From Clostridia bacterium (GTDB taxonomy: Bacteria; Bacillota; Clostridia; Christensenellales; CAG-138): a DNA stretch of 64,000 nt. Below are positions 51,114 to 59,856 of the stretch, piece by piece (within the stretch, counting starts at the first letter, position 1; each line of letters opens with the position of its first letter). The stretch spans positions 1 to 64,000 of the forward strand of contig JAFXZJ010000027.1 of assembly GCA_017541305.1 (NCBI GenBank), written 5' to 3'. The translations under genes and the position numbers were made by a program. Under the pieces are notes generated by a model. That model had not been told where the DNA came from, searched no databases, and worked only from the letters and a program-made list of their open reading frames with translations.

Positions 51114-53129
51114 TTACATGTTCTCGGTCAGCTTTTCGATGAGAGCGTCGTCAACGAGATACGGAATGGTGATATGAGCTTCGCCCTCATGCTTCTTGTT
51201 GTATTCCATGGAGGTCTCTATGGAATGGGGGTTCCTTGCCCACGCACGGCGGGCGACGCCGCCCATAACGTCCCACATCATAGCGGACCTGATTATGCTG
51301 TCGACCCTTTCCGAGCCGTCGAGCACCAGGCCGAAGCCGCCGTTGATGGACTTGCCGATGCCCACGCCGCCGCCGTTATGCAGAGCGCAAAGGCTCATGC
51401 CGCGCGCCGCGTTGCCCGCAAAGCACTGCACGGCCATATCGGCCATCACGTTGGAGCCGTCCTTGATATTGGCGGTCTCGCGGAAGGGGGAATCGGTACC
51501 GGAAACGTCGTGATGGTCGCGCCCGATCATGACGGGGCCTATCTTGCCTTCGCGCACCATCTCGTTGAAGCGCAGGGCGATCCTGGTGCGGCCCTCGGCG
51601 TCCTGATACAGTATGCGCGCCTGGGTGCCCACGACGAGCTTGTTCTTTTCGGCGTCGCGGATCCAGTTGTAATTATCCCTGTCCTGATAGCGGCGGTTGG
51701 GATCGATGCAGTCCATTGCCGCGTGGTCGGTGGCGATAAGGTCGCTTTCCTTGCCGGAGAGGCATACCCAGCGGAAGGGGCCATAGCCGTAATCGAAGAG
51801 CATCGGGCCCATGAGATCCTCTACATAGGAGGGGAATATGAAGCCGTCCTTCTCGTCGTGACCGTTCCTGGAGATCTCCTTTACGCCCGAGTCATACACG
51901 GCCTTCATAAAGGAGTTGCCGTAATCGAAGAAGTAGGTGCCGGCCTTTTTAAGCGCGCAGATGGCGTCAAAGTGGCGCCTGAGTGAAGCGTTGACGGCCT
52001 TTTTGAAGGCCTCGCGGTCGGTATGCAGCAGCTCGGTCCTCTGCTCGAAGGTGTAGCCCACGGGGCAGTAGCCGCCGTTATACACGTTATGGCAGGAGGT
52101 CTGGTCGGAAAGCAGATCGATCTTGAAGCCGCGCTTTACCGCCGCCTCGAGCAGATCGACTATATTGCCGTGATAGGCGATGGATATGGTGGTGCCGTTG
52201 GCCCTGTGCTCCTCGGCGATGCGGAATACCTCGTCGAGATCGTCGGAGATTATGTTCACCCAGCCCTGATCGAGCCTCGTCTCGATGCGGCTGCGGTCTA
52301 CCTCGGCGAAAACGCCCACGGCGTTGGCGATATTGGCGGCCTTGGGCTGAGCGCCGCTCATGCCGCCGAGACCGGAGGATACGAATACGCGGCCGGTGAG
52401 ATCGCCGCTTTCGGGAATGCCCAGATACTTGCGGCCCGCGCCAAGAATGGTGTTGAAGGTGCCGTGCACTATGCCCTGCGGGCCGATATACATCCAGCCG
52501 CCGGCGGTCATCTGACCGTAGTTGGCCACGCCCATCTCCTCGGCGATCTCCCAATCCTCGAGATTGTCGAACATGCCGACCATCATGGAGTTGGTGAGTA
52601 TCACGCGGGGCGCGTCGGGCTTGGAGGGGAACAGGCCCACGGGATGGCCGCTTTCAAGCACGAGGGTCTGATGATCGGTCAGCTCCTCAAGGTATTTCTT
52701 GATGAGACGGTACTGGAGCCAGTTCTGGCAGGGCTGACCGGTCTCGCCATAGGTGACAAGCTCGTAAGGATAGAGCGCGATCTCGAAATCAAGGTTGTTG
52801 TCGATCATGACCTGGAACGCCTTGCCCTCGATGCAGTTGCCCTTGTATTCGTCGATGGGCTTGCCGTAAATGCGTCCCTCGGGACGGTAGCGGTAAGCGT
52901 AAATGCGTCCGCGGGTCTTAAGCTCCTCCAGGAATTCGGGAGCGAGCTTTTCGTGCAGCTCCTCGGGAACGTAGCGGAGCGCGTTGCGCAGCGCAAGCTG
53001 AGTCTGCACCTTGGTAAGGCGGAAGCCGCGGTCGGGCGCGCGGCGCTTGCCTTCCTCGAATTTGGGGTATTCGGGAAGAGTCGCGTCGAGCTTTATAGTC
53101 ATTGCGCCAGAAATAATGCTGTTATCCAT
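51114..53129 (-). CDS. hutU: Urocanate hydratase
   Basis: HutU converts urocanate to imidazolone propionate using NAD. The ATG at 53127-53129 has AAAGGA 8 bp upstream; starts at 53135 and 53165 give poorer spacing. 671 residues, the long Firmicutes form. It has SSGLGGMSGAQPKAANIANA (NAD region), YNGGYCPVGYTFEQRT, GRDHHDVSGTDSPFRET and HNGGGVGIGKSINGGFGLV. 55 bp separate it from the hutH stop. Confidence 0.95.
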   Translation of the reverse strand: MDNSIISGAMTIKLDATLPEYPKFEEGKRRAPDRGFRLTKVQTQLALRNALRYVPEELHEKLAPEFLEELKTRGRIYAYRYRPEGRIYGKPIDEYKGNCIEGKAFQVMIDNNLDFEIALYPYELVTYGETGQPCQNWLQYRLIKKYLEELTDHQTLVLESGHPVGLFPSKPDAPRVILTNSMMVGMFDNLEDWEIAEEMGVANYGQMTAGGWMYIGPQGIVHGTFNTILGAGRKYLGIPESGDLTGRVFVSSGLGGMSGAQPKAANIANAVGVFAEVDRSRIETRLDQGWVNIISDDLDEVFRIAEEHRANGTTISIAYHGNIVDLLEAAVKRGFKIDLLSDQTSCHNVYNGGYCPVGYTFEQRTELLHTDREAFKKAVNASLRRHFDAICALKKAGTYFFDYGNSFMKAVYDSGVKEISRNGHDEKDGFIFPSYVEDLMGPMLFDYGYGPFRWVCLSGKESDLIATDHAAMDCIDPNRRYQDRDNYNWIRDAEKNKLVVGTQARILYQDAEGRTRIALRFNEMVREGKIGPVMIGRDHHDVSGTDSPFRETANIKDGSNVMADMAVQCFAGNAARGMSLCALHNGGGVGIGKSINGGFGLVLDGSERVDSIIRSAMMWDVMGGVARRAWARNPHSIETSMEYNKKHEGEAHITIPYLVDDALIEKLTENM

Positions 53130-53184
53130 TGCCATTTTCCTTTCTGTAATACTGACGGGCGACATCGCTGCCGCCCGATATGTT

Positions 53185-54720
53185 TTATTTGAGTGCGCCG
53201 CAGACGGCTTCCGCCGCGGGAACTATTGCGTGAGCCTTTATAAGCTCGTCGGCCGCCTTGAGGTTGGTATACATAACGACGTCGGTCTCGATGGGAGCGA
53301 TCTTGGTCCCAAGCAGATCGTAAACGGCCTTTGTCGCGGGGGCCATCTCTCCCCTGCCCTCTTCGCTCCTGAGCCAGAGCGCCTGATGCGCGGCGGTGAG
53401 CTCGATGCCCAGCACCTTCTGCGCGTTGTCGACGATCATGCGGCACTTGCGCGCGGCGGTGGTGCCCATGGATACGTGATCCTCCTGATTTGCGGAGGAG
53501 GGGATGGAATCGACGGAGGCGGGATGCGCATAGACCTTGTTTTCGGAAACCATGGAGGCCGCGGAATACTGCGCGATCATAAAGCCGGAATTGACTCCGC
53601 CGTGCTTGGTGAGGAACGCGGGAAGCCCGAACGAGAGCGCGGGGTTGACCATGCGCTCGGTGCGCCTTTCGGATACGTTGGCAAGCTCGGAAACGGCGAT
53701 GCCGAGGAAGTCGAACGCCAGCGCCATGGGCTGACCGTGGAAGTTGCCGCCCGAGATCACCTCGTCTTCATCGGGGAAAATGATGGGGTTGTCGGTAACG
53801 GCGTTGATCTCGCGCTCGACGGCGGCCTTGACGTAAGCGATCGCATCGCGCGAAGCGCCGTGGATCTGCGGGACGCACCTTATGACGTAAGCATCCTGCA
53901 CCTTGTTGGGCTGGGTGCGCAGAGCGAGGGTCGAGCCCTCGAGGAGCTTAAGAAGGTTTTCCGCGGCGTCCTTCTGGCCCTGATGCCCGCGCACGTCGTG
54001 CACCTTATGGTCGAATGCGGCCTTGATGCCAAGCTGCGCTTCGCAGGTGAGCGCGGCGGCGATATCGGCGGTCTTCATAAGATCCAGCGCGTCGATCACG
54101 CAAAGGGAGCCTATTGCGGTCATGATCTGGGTGCCGTTGATCAGTGCAAGGCCCTCCTTGGCGGCAAGCTCGATCACGGGGATGCCGGCCTTTTCCATGG
54201 CCTCGCGCCCGCTCATGCGAACGCCCCGATACTCGGCTTCGCCCTCGCCCAGCATAACGAGCACCATGTGCGAAAGGGGCGCAAGGTCGCCGCTGGCGCC
54301 CAGGGAGCCCTTTTCGGGGATTATGGGATGCACGCCCGCGTTGAGCATATTGAGCAGGGTCTCGATAGTGGAAAGACGGATGCCGCTGTGGCCCCTTGAA
54401 AGGGCGTTGCAGCGGAGCAGCATCGCGGCCCTCACCGCTTCGGTGGGAAGGGGATCGCCCATGCCGCAGGAATGCGAGATTATGAGATTGCGCTGAAGCT
54501 GCGCCGTTTCGTCGGCGGGAATGAACGTGTCGGAGAATTTGCCGAAGCCGGTGGTGAGGCCGTAGATGACCGCGCCCTCGGAAAGCTTCTTCTCTACGTA
54601 CGCCCTTGCCTTGTTGACGGCTGCCTTCGCGGAATCGGACAAAACGACCTTTTCATACCCGCGTGCCACGAGCGCGACCTGTTCCAGTGTCAAAGATTTG
54701 CCATCGATAGTAACTGCCAT
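53185..54720 (-). CDS. hutH: Histidine ammonia-lyase
   Basis: HutH deaminates histidine to urocanate. The ATG at 54718-54720 follows AAGGA with 9 bp; the longer frame reads into the promoter. 511 residues with the MIO triad ASG in GSLGASGDLAPLSHM (about residues 138-152), GTQIMTA, NPIIF and HGQPMALA. First gene of the hutH-hutU-ftcD-hutI-fchA operon. Confidence 0.96.
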   Translation of the reverse strand: MAVTIDGKSLTLEQVALVARGYEKVVLSDSAKAAVNKARAYVEKKLSEGAVIYGLTTGFGKFSDTFIPADETAQLQRNLIISHSCGMGDPLPTEAVRAAMLLRCNALSRGHSGIRLSTIETLLNMLNAGVHPIIPEKGSLGASGDLAPLSHMVLVMLGEGEAEYRGVRMSGREAMEKAGIPVIELAAKEGLALINGTQIMTAIGSLCVIDALDLMKTADIAAALTCEAQLGIKAAFDHKVHDVRGHQGQKDAAENLLKLLEGSTLALRTQPNKVQDAYVIRCVPQIHGASRDAIAYVKAAVEREINAVTDNPIIFPDEDEVISGGNFHGQPMALAFDFLGIAVSELANVSERRTERMVNPALSFGLPAFLTKHGGVNSGFMIAQYSAASMVSENKVYAHPASVDSIPSSANQEDHVSMGTTAARKCRMIVDNAQKVLGIELTAAHQALWLRSEEGRGEMAPATKAVYDLLGTKIAPIETDVVMYTNLKAADELIKAHAIVPAAEAVCGALK

Positions 54721-54766
54721 GATGAAATATCCTTCTTCCTTGGAATATTTGATGAATAACTGATTT

Positions 54767-54795
54767 ATTATATCGCACGGGCCATCAAAGGTCAA
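54767..54795 (-). promoter_or_regulatory. Promoter of the hut operon
   Basis: Minus-strand TTGACC (54790-54795) and TATAAT (54767-54772), spacer 17 bp, about 45 bp upstream of hutH. No HutC/HutP-like gene is near and no terminator hairpin lies in the short leader. Confidence 0.8.
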
Positions 54796-54921
54796 GGCGG
54801 AAACTTCCTAAAAGGGCGTTTTGAAAAGATATAAATTTCCGTTTGGGGGATGCGCCGCGCCGGACGGTCTATCACCGGCGCTCCGAGCATATAGATGCAA
54901 AAAACGAAAGGATCGAATGCC

Positions 54922-55827
54922 ATGGAATACAGACGGAGAAGGAGCGCAAGACGGCGAAACGAAGCCCAAGGAGGCGCGCTCAGGGCGCTGATACTCATGC
55001 TGATGTTCGGCGCGGCGGCATATCTGCTGCTTGGAACGGGGGTCGGAAGAAAGCTTAAGGAGGGTTACGCGGCGTCGCTCATAAACGGCTGCGCGGGCGG
55101 CGTCCAAAGCGGAGCCCTGCCGGAGGCGCAAACTCCCCTTCCCCATTTAAGCACGCCCGCTCCGGGCGGGCTTCCCGCGCCGACGAGCGCCGGAACGACC
55201 GCCGAGGTGAGCCTGCCCGGTATAGAGATACACATGCTCGAGCTTGGGATATTCGATTCCGCGGAGGCGCTCGAGGGCGCAGCGGCCAACGTAAAGGCCC
55301 GCGGCGGCGCGGGTTACGTTTATAACGACGGCGGGAGCCTGCGGCTGATACTTGCGGCCTATCCCACAAAAGCGCAGGCCGAAAGCGTTAAGCAAAGCCT
55401 TGCCTCGGAAGGGATCGAATGCGGCATCTTCACCGTCGTGCGCGAGGGCGTGCAGCTGCTCGTGACTGCGGACGAGGCGCATATGACGCCGATCCGCACC
55501 GCCTTTGCTTCGGCTTATGATACGGTGACTCAGTTAGACGAGCTCTCGATAGACATGGACGCCAATTCGCGCAGCGTCGAATACGTGAAGGAAGTGCTGT
55601 CGGAGATCGCCGCCAACGCCCGCACGGCCTCGCAGGGGGTGGAAGCCTCGCTTGCCCGCAGCTCCGTGCTGGAGCTGCTTTGCGGATATTATTCCGACGT
55701 GTGCGGCTTTATCGAAAACGCAGCGGGAGCCTCGCAGTCGGAGACCGCGCTCTCCTCCGCCGTGAAGGAGCTTAAGGTCAAAACCGCCCTGCGCTATGCG
55801 GTTTTGCTGGAAAAAACCTGCGGATAG
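54922..55827 (+). CDS. Membrane-anchored SPOR-like domain protein
   Basis: A 301-residue protein from the ATG at 54922 (AAAGGA upstream). Highly basic N-terminus (EYRRRRSARRRNEAQ), one membrane helix (about 18-38), a Pro/Thr-rich linker, then a SPOR-like region (about 100-175): ELGIFDSAEALEGAAANVKARGG, LRLILAAYPTKAQAESVKQSL. SPOR domains bind denuded peptidoglycan at division or sporulation sites. The C-terminal part (180-301) is helical and acidic without a known motif. The Shine-Dalgarno site and codon use are normal for this genome. Confidence 0.8.
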   Translation: MEYRRRRSARRRNEAQGGALRALILMLMFGAAAYLLLGTGVGRKLKEGYAASLINGCAGGVQSGALPEAQTPLPHLSTPAPGGLPAPTSAGTTAEVSLPGIEIHMLELGIFDSAEALEGAAANVKARGGAGYVYNDGGSLRLILAAYPTKAQAESVKQSLASEGIECGIFTVVREGVQLLVTADEAHMTPIRTAFASAYDTVTQLDELSIDMDANSRSVEYVKEVLSEIAANARTASQGVEASLARSSVLELLCGYYSDVCGFIENAAGASQSETALSSAVKELKVKTALRYAVLLEKTCG

Positions 55828-56042
55828 CTCCCGGGTACGCGCTCTTGCGCCGATCCTGACGCGAGCCTCTCTCTTCGCGATCGCTGTAAAAAAATTACAG
55901 ACGTAGAAAAACAAAGCCAGGCTCGTTTTTGTCTGTGAATCAATATAGTAACCGATTATATATTTGTTAACATTGTTAATATCGATTCAAAGAATGTGAT
56001 AAATCTTTTTGAAAATAACGGTAAATTTTTTCGAAAAAGGTA

Positions 56043-56070
56043 TTGACAGTTCCTACAAAAGTTATATAAT
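56043..56070 (+). promoter_or_regulatory. Promoter of the BlaI-type regulator
   Basis: TTGACA (56043-56048) and TATAAT (56065-56070), spacer 16 bp. A palindrome TTAACA-T-TGTTAA lies at 55967-55979, about 65 bp upstream. The rest of 55828-56042 is AT-rich with no gene. Confidence 0.75.
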
Positions 56071-56100
56071 ACTATTATTTGAAGGAAAGGGGTTACTACT

Positions 56101-56475
56101 ATGATCATTAAAGACGTTTCCGCTGCCGAGCTCGAAGTCATGATAAAGATTTGGGAAGCCGGTAAGCCCACCACCATTAAGGACGTGTGGCACGAAGTCG
56201 GCGAAAACAAATGGACTTATCAGACTGTGCAGACCTTTGTCAACCGTCTCCACATGAAGGGGTTTATCGAGATGGTGGGCAAGCGCGTCCGCAGCTTCGA
56301 ATACGTTCCTTGTGTAACTCGCGCTGAGTATCTTGCTCTTACCAAAGGGCATCTGTTCAACGGCGAGCCCGGCGCGTCGATCGCCGATCTGCTTAAGGCC
56401 TTCTATGCCAACGGCAATCTCAAGGACAAGGATCTTGACGAGATCTCCGAGTGGCTTGAACAGGTCAAAAAGTAA
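56101..56475 (+). CDS. BlaI/MecI/CopY-family transcriptional regulator
   Basis: A 124-residue protein with the winged-helix of the penicillinase-repressor family: SAAELEVMIKIWEAGKPTTIKDV, TYQTVQTFVNRLHMKGFIE (recognition helix) and an acidic helical C-terminus for dimerisation. No BlaR1-type M56 sensor or copper ATPase is adjacent, so it is an orphan regulator and its signal is unknown. Own promoter and terminator. Confidence 0.9.
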   Translation: MIIKDVSAAELEVMIKIWEAGKPTTIKDVWHEVGENKWTYQTVQTFVNRLHMKGFIEMVGKRVRSFEYVPCVTRAEYLALTKGHLFNGEPGASIADLLKAFYANGNLKDKDLDEISEWLEQVKK

Positions 56476-56487
56476 TTAACCGCACCT

Positions 56488-56519
56488 AAAAAGGCGCTTC
56501 GCGGTGAAGCGCCTTTTTT
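56488..56519. terminator. Bidirectional terminator, BlaI gene and hisS operon
   Basis: AAAAAGGCGCTTC and GAAGCGCCTTTTTT pair over GCGGT, with T-runs both ways. Confidence 0.9.
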
Positions 56520-56529
56520 ATGTCTTTTT

Positions 56530-57789
56530 TCAGCCGAGGAAGTATTCTGCCAGAGCGGATATGGATATCTCCTCCTCCGTGCCGTCGGCCATGCATTTGA
56601 CCTTGACCTTTCCAAGCTCAAGCTCCTCGTCGCCCAGGGCAACGGTGTACTTTGCGCCAAGCTTGTTGGCATACTTGAACTGCGCCTTGAAGCTCCTGTC
56701 CATATGGTCGAATTCGGCGGAAACGCCCTTTTCCCTGAGCTCCTGCGTGAGCGCGAAGGCCTTCATGCGGGGCGCTTCGCCGTTGGCGGCGAAATAGACG
56801 GTCGTTTCGGGAGGCTTGGGGAATTCCACACCGTTGGCCTCCATGACCGCCAGCAGGCGCTCCATGCCCATGCCGAAGCCCATCGAGGGGGTGGGCTTGC
56901 CGCCGAGCTCCTCGATCAGGCCGTTATAGCGGCCGCCGCCGCACACGGTGCCCTGCGCGCCTATGCGCGAGGATATGATCTCGAACACGGTGCCGGTGTA
57001 ATAATCCAGCCCGCGGACGATATCGGGATCGACCACGTATTTCGCTCCGGCGGCGTCAAGGCAGGCCTTGACCAGCTCGAAATGCTTTTTGCAGTCGTCG
57101 CAGAGATAATCGATCGTCCTGGGCGCGTTCTTGACGATCTCGCGGCAGCCGGGCTCCTTGCAGTCGATTATCCTCATGGGATTCTTTTCGAAGCGCGAAC
57201 GGCAGGTCTCGCACATATCGCCTATATAGCCGGAAAGGTATTCGCGCAGGGCGTTGTTATAATCCTTCCTGCATTCGCCGCAGCCTATGCCGTTGATGTG
57301 CAGGGTAAGGTCGCCCACGCCAAGCTTTTTCAAGAGCGTCAGCGCAAGCAGTATGACCTCGGCGTCGGTCTCGGCGCCGTAAGCGCCCACTACCTCGATG
57401 CCGAACTGATGATGCTCGCGCAGCCTGCCCGCCTGGGGCTTTTCATAACGGAAGGTCGGGGAGTTCAAATAATAAAGCTTCTGGGGCATGGGCTCGTTGA
57501 AGAGCCTGTTTTCGAGGAAGGCCCTGACCATGCCGGCTGTGCCCTCGGGCTTGAGCGTGATGGATCTTCCGCCCTTGTCCTCAAAGGTGTACATCTCCTT
57601 CTGGACGATGTCGGTGGTGTCGCCAACGCCCCTTGCAAAGAGCTCGGTATGCTCTATTATGGGCGTGCGAAGCTCGCTCGCGCCGTAAAGCGCGCACAGC
57701 TCGCGCATTTCACGCTCGATATAGTGCCACTTGTGGCTTTCGGAGGGGATCACGTCCTTTGTGCCCTTGGGCGCCTGAATTTCCTGCAT
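56530..57789 (-). CDS. hisS: Histidyl-tRNA synthetase
   Basis: HisRS charges tRNA-His. 419 residues from MQEIQAPKGTKD (ATG at 57787-57789, with GGTGA upstream; a GTG four codons earlier is possible). Class II motifs: EGTAGMVRAF, RPQ-like YEKPQAGRLREHHQFGIE, HisA motif RGLDYYTGTVFE (about 254-265) and a C-terminal anticodon domain. Only about 40 bp separate it from dnaX, too short for a T-box. Last gene of the nadD-rsfS-dnaX-hisS cluster. Confidence 0.96.
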   Translation of the reverse strand: MQEIQAPKGTKDVIPSESHKWHYIEREMRELCALYGASELRTPIIEHTELFARGVGDTTDIVQKEMYTFEDKGGRSITLKPEGTAGMVRAFLENRLFNEPMPQKLYYLNSPTFRYEKPQAGRLREHHQFGIEVVGAYGAETDAEVILLALTLLKKLGVGDLTLHINGIGCGECRKDYNNALREYLSGYIGDMCETCRSRFEKNPMRIIDCKEPGCREIVKNAPRTIDYLCDDCKKHFELVKACLDAAGAKYVVDPDIVRGLDYYTGTVFEIISSRIGAQGTVCGGGRYNGLIEELGGKPTPSMGFGMGMERLLAVMEANGVEFPKPPETTVYFAANGEAPRMKAFALTQELREKGVSAEFDHMDRSFKAQFKYANKLGAKYTVALGDEELELGKVKVKCMADGTEEEISISALAEYFLG

Positions 57790-57831
57790 ATTGATCACCA
57801 ACGCCTAAAAAAGCGTCCTTTCGTAGTATCG

Positions 57832-59409
57832 TTATTTTTCTATTATGGGAACTCCGAAAAGCTCCTTCACGAAGCTTTGACGGATGCTTCCCCTTTTCAT
57901 CTCGACCTCGACAGTGTGGGGCGCTATCGCGCGCTTGGCGGCGCTTATCAGCTTTGCGCGGCTGTCGGGATTTGAAACGTAATTATACAGCGCAAGCGAG
58001 CTGCTGTCAAAGCAGATGTGCAGCATGCCCTCGCTTACCCAATGCGCCTTCGACATGCCGAACGAAACGACGAGAGTTTCATCATCCTCCCTGAGCGCTT
58101 CGAGGAATTTTTCATACAGCTCGTCCGCGTCGGCGGTGAGAGGCGGCGCCTCGTATTGCTCGGGTTCCTCGGTCACGGCTGGCGTTTCGGCCTTCTCCGC
58201 GGCCGCCGCTTGCGCCTTAGGCATGGATGCCGCGGCCCTGGAGGCCGCTTCCGCCGCTTCCTTCGCGACGTTTTTAAGCGAATGCTCAAGCTCGTAAACC
58301 CGGTCGGAGAGCGCGATCACGCTCTTTTCGTCCTCGGGACGGCAAATCCTGAGCAGGGTGCTTTCAACGAGCGTGCGCGGTGTGCTTACGAGTTTAAGAT
58401 CCAGCTGCAGCTTCAAAAGCTCCTCCACGGCGCGTTCGGCGCGCTCCTTGGATATTTCCGCGGCCTGCTTCCTGTAGCTTTCCATACGCTCGCCGGTGCA
58501 GTCGAGTATATCCCGGCAGTCGCCTATTATTTTGGTCAGCAGCAGCGCTCTGAAGTGCGAGGCCAGATCGAGCGCGAACACGCCCAGATCGCGGCCGGAG
58601 GCGACCACCTCGCCCACGGAGCGCAGCACGCCCGCGGCGTCGGAATCGATAACGTGTTTGGCGATGCCGAAAAGGAAATCGGCGTTCATGCTGCCCAGCA
58701 CGCTCATAACGTCGTCCGCCGTAACGGCGCCGCCGCAGAACGAAAGGCATTGATCGGCAATGGAAAGGCAGTCGCGCATGCCGCCCTCGGCGGCCCTTGC
58801 TATGGCGATGAGCCCCTCCTCGTCAATATGCGCGCCGATCGAGGCAAGCGAGGCCTTCATGGAGCCGACCATATCGGCGACCTTCAGCCTGTGGAACTCA
58901 AAGCGCTGACACCTTGATACGATGGTTGCGGGAAGCATCTGCGGCTCGGTGGTGGCAAGTATGAACACCACGTGTGCGGGAGGCTCCTCAAGAGTCTTCA
59001 GCAGCGCGTTCGAGGCGTTCTTGGTCAGCATGTGCGCTTCGTCGATTATATAGACCTTGGTCTTTAAGTGGAGCGGCGCGAATTCCGCCCGCTCGATAAG
59101 GGCGCGCATCTCCTCCACGCGGGAATTGGACGCGGCGTCCATTTCGATTATGTCGACGTCATTTTGAGATAAGCACGCTTCGCATTTGCCGCAGGGCTCG
59201 CCGTCCTGAGGATCGAGGCAGTTGATGGCCTTGGCGAGTATCCTTGCGGTGCTCGTCTTGCCCGTGCCGCGGCTGCCGCAGAAAAGATAGGCGTGCGCAA
59301 CACGGCCCGTCCTGATCTGATTTTTCAGGATGGTCGTGATATGGGGCTGCCCTATGATGCCCGAAAAGTTTTCCGGGCGGAATTTGCGGTAAAGCGCGCT
59401 GTATGCCAT
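57832..59409 (-). CDS. dnaX: DNA polymerase III subunit gamma/tau
   Basis: The clamp-loader ATPase of the replisome. 525 residues: Walker A GSRGTGKTSTAR (about 45-56), a zinc module CLDPQDGEPCGKCEAC (about 64-79), Walker B VYIIDEAHML, sensor TTEPQMLPATIVSRCQRF. The C-terminal tau-like tail (about 380-525) includes an Ala/Glu-rich hinge and a conserved end domain (SFGMSKAHWVSEGMLHICFD). It starts directly after the rsfS stop. Confidence 0.95.
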   Translation of the reverse strand: MAYSALYRKFRPENFSGIIGQPHITTILKNQIRTGRVAHAYLFCGSRGTGKTSTARILAKAINCLDPQDGEPCGKCEACLSQNDVDIIEMDAASNSRVEEMRALIERAEFAPLHLKTKVYIIDEAHMLTKNASNALLKTLEEPPAHVVFILATTEPQMLPATIVSRCQRFEFHRLKVADMVGSMKASLASIGAHIDEEGLIAIARAAEGGMRDCLSIADQCLSFCGGAVTADDVMSVLGSMNADFLFGIAKHVIDSDAAGVLRSVGEVVASGRDLGVFALDLASHFRALLLTKIIGDCRDILDCTGERMESYRKQAAEISKERAERAVEELLKLQLDLKLVSTPRTLVESTLLRICRPEDEKSVIALSDRVYELEHSLKNVAKEAAEAASRAAASMPKAQAAAAEKAETPAVTEEPEQYEAPPLTADADELYEKFLEALREDDETLVVSFGMSKAHWVSEGMLHICFDSSSLALYNYVSNPDSRAKLISAAKRAIAPHTVEVEMKRGSIRQSFVKELFGVPIIEK

Positions 59410-59811
59410 TTATTCTTTTTCGGGGAACCTTACGACCTCAGCTGCGCCGTCGGTCCAAAGCCTTTCGATGTTGTAATATTCCCTCTCCTCGGGATAGAAT
59501 ATGTGCAGGAGCACGTAGCCGAAATCGAGCACTATCCAGCGGCCCTCGGCATAGCCCTCCTTGCGGCGGAGGTTGAGCCCCGCCTCGGGGTATTTTTCAA
59601 GCACTTCATCGCATATGGCCTTGGTCTGTATGACGGACGAGCCGCTGCAAATAACGAACCAATCCGCTACGATGGTCTTATCCGCAACGTCGATGGCAAT
59701 TATGTCGAGCGCCTTCTTGTTGTCGAGGATCTCGAGGAGCTTCATTACGTTCGCTCTCTCCTCCGCCCTTATGCGAAGCTCGATCTCGTTGGGGAAAATC
59801 TCGTTATCCAT
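59410..59811 (-). CDS. rsfS: Ribosomal silencing factor RsfS
   Basis: RsfS binds ribosomal protein uL14 and blocks subunit joining in starved cells. 133 residues with the family core DIIAIDVADKTIVADWFVICSGSS and EGRWIVLDFGYVLLHIFYPEEREYYNIERLW. GAAGGAGAT precedes the start. It follows the nadD-yqeK gene by 45 bp, as is usual in Firmicutes. Confidence 0.95.
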   Translation of the reverse strand: MDNEIFPNEIELRIRAEERANVMKLLEILDNKKALDIIAIDVADKTIVADWFVICSGSSVIQTKAICDEVLEKYPEAGLNLRRKEGYAEGRWIVLDFGYVLLHIFYPEEREYYNIERLWTDGAAEVVRFPEKE

Positions 59812-59856
59812 TTATATCTCCTTCTGAGGCGTAAAAGCCTTTATTGTCGTTAAAAT

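Noticed and set aside
53011..54399. Plus-strand 462-codon frame over hutH
   Set aside because: Antisense to the well-supported histidine ammonia-lyase; no start signals.
57790..57831. T-box leader for hisS
   Set aside because: Only about 40 bp between dnaX and hisS, no AGGGTGGNACCGCG motif and no terminator hairpin.
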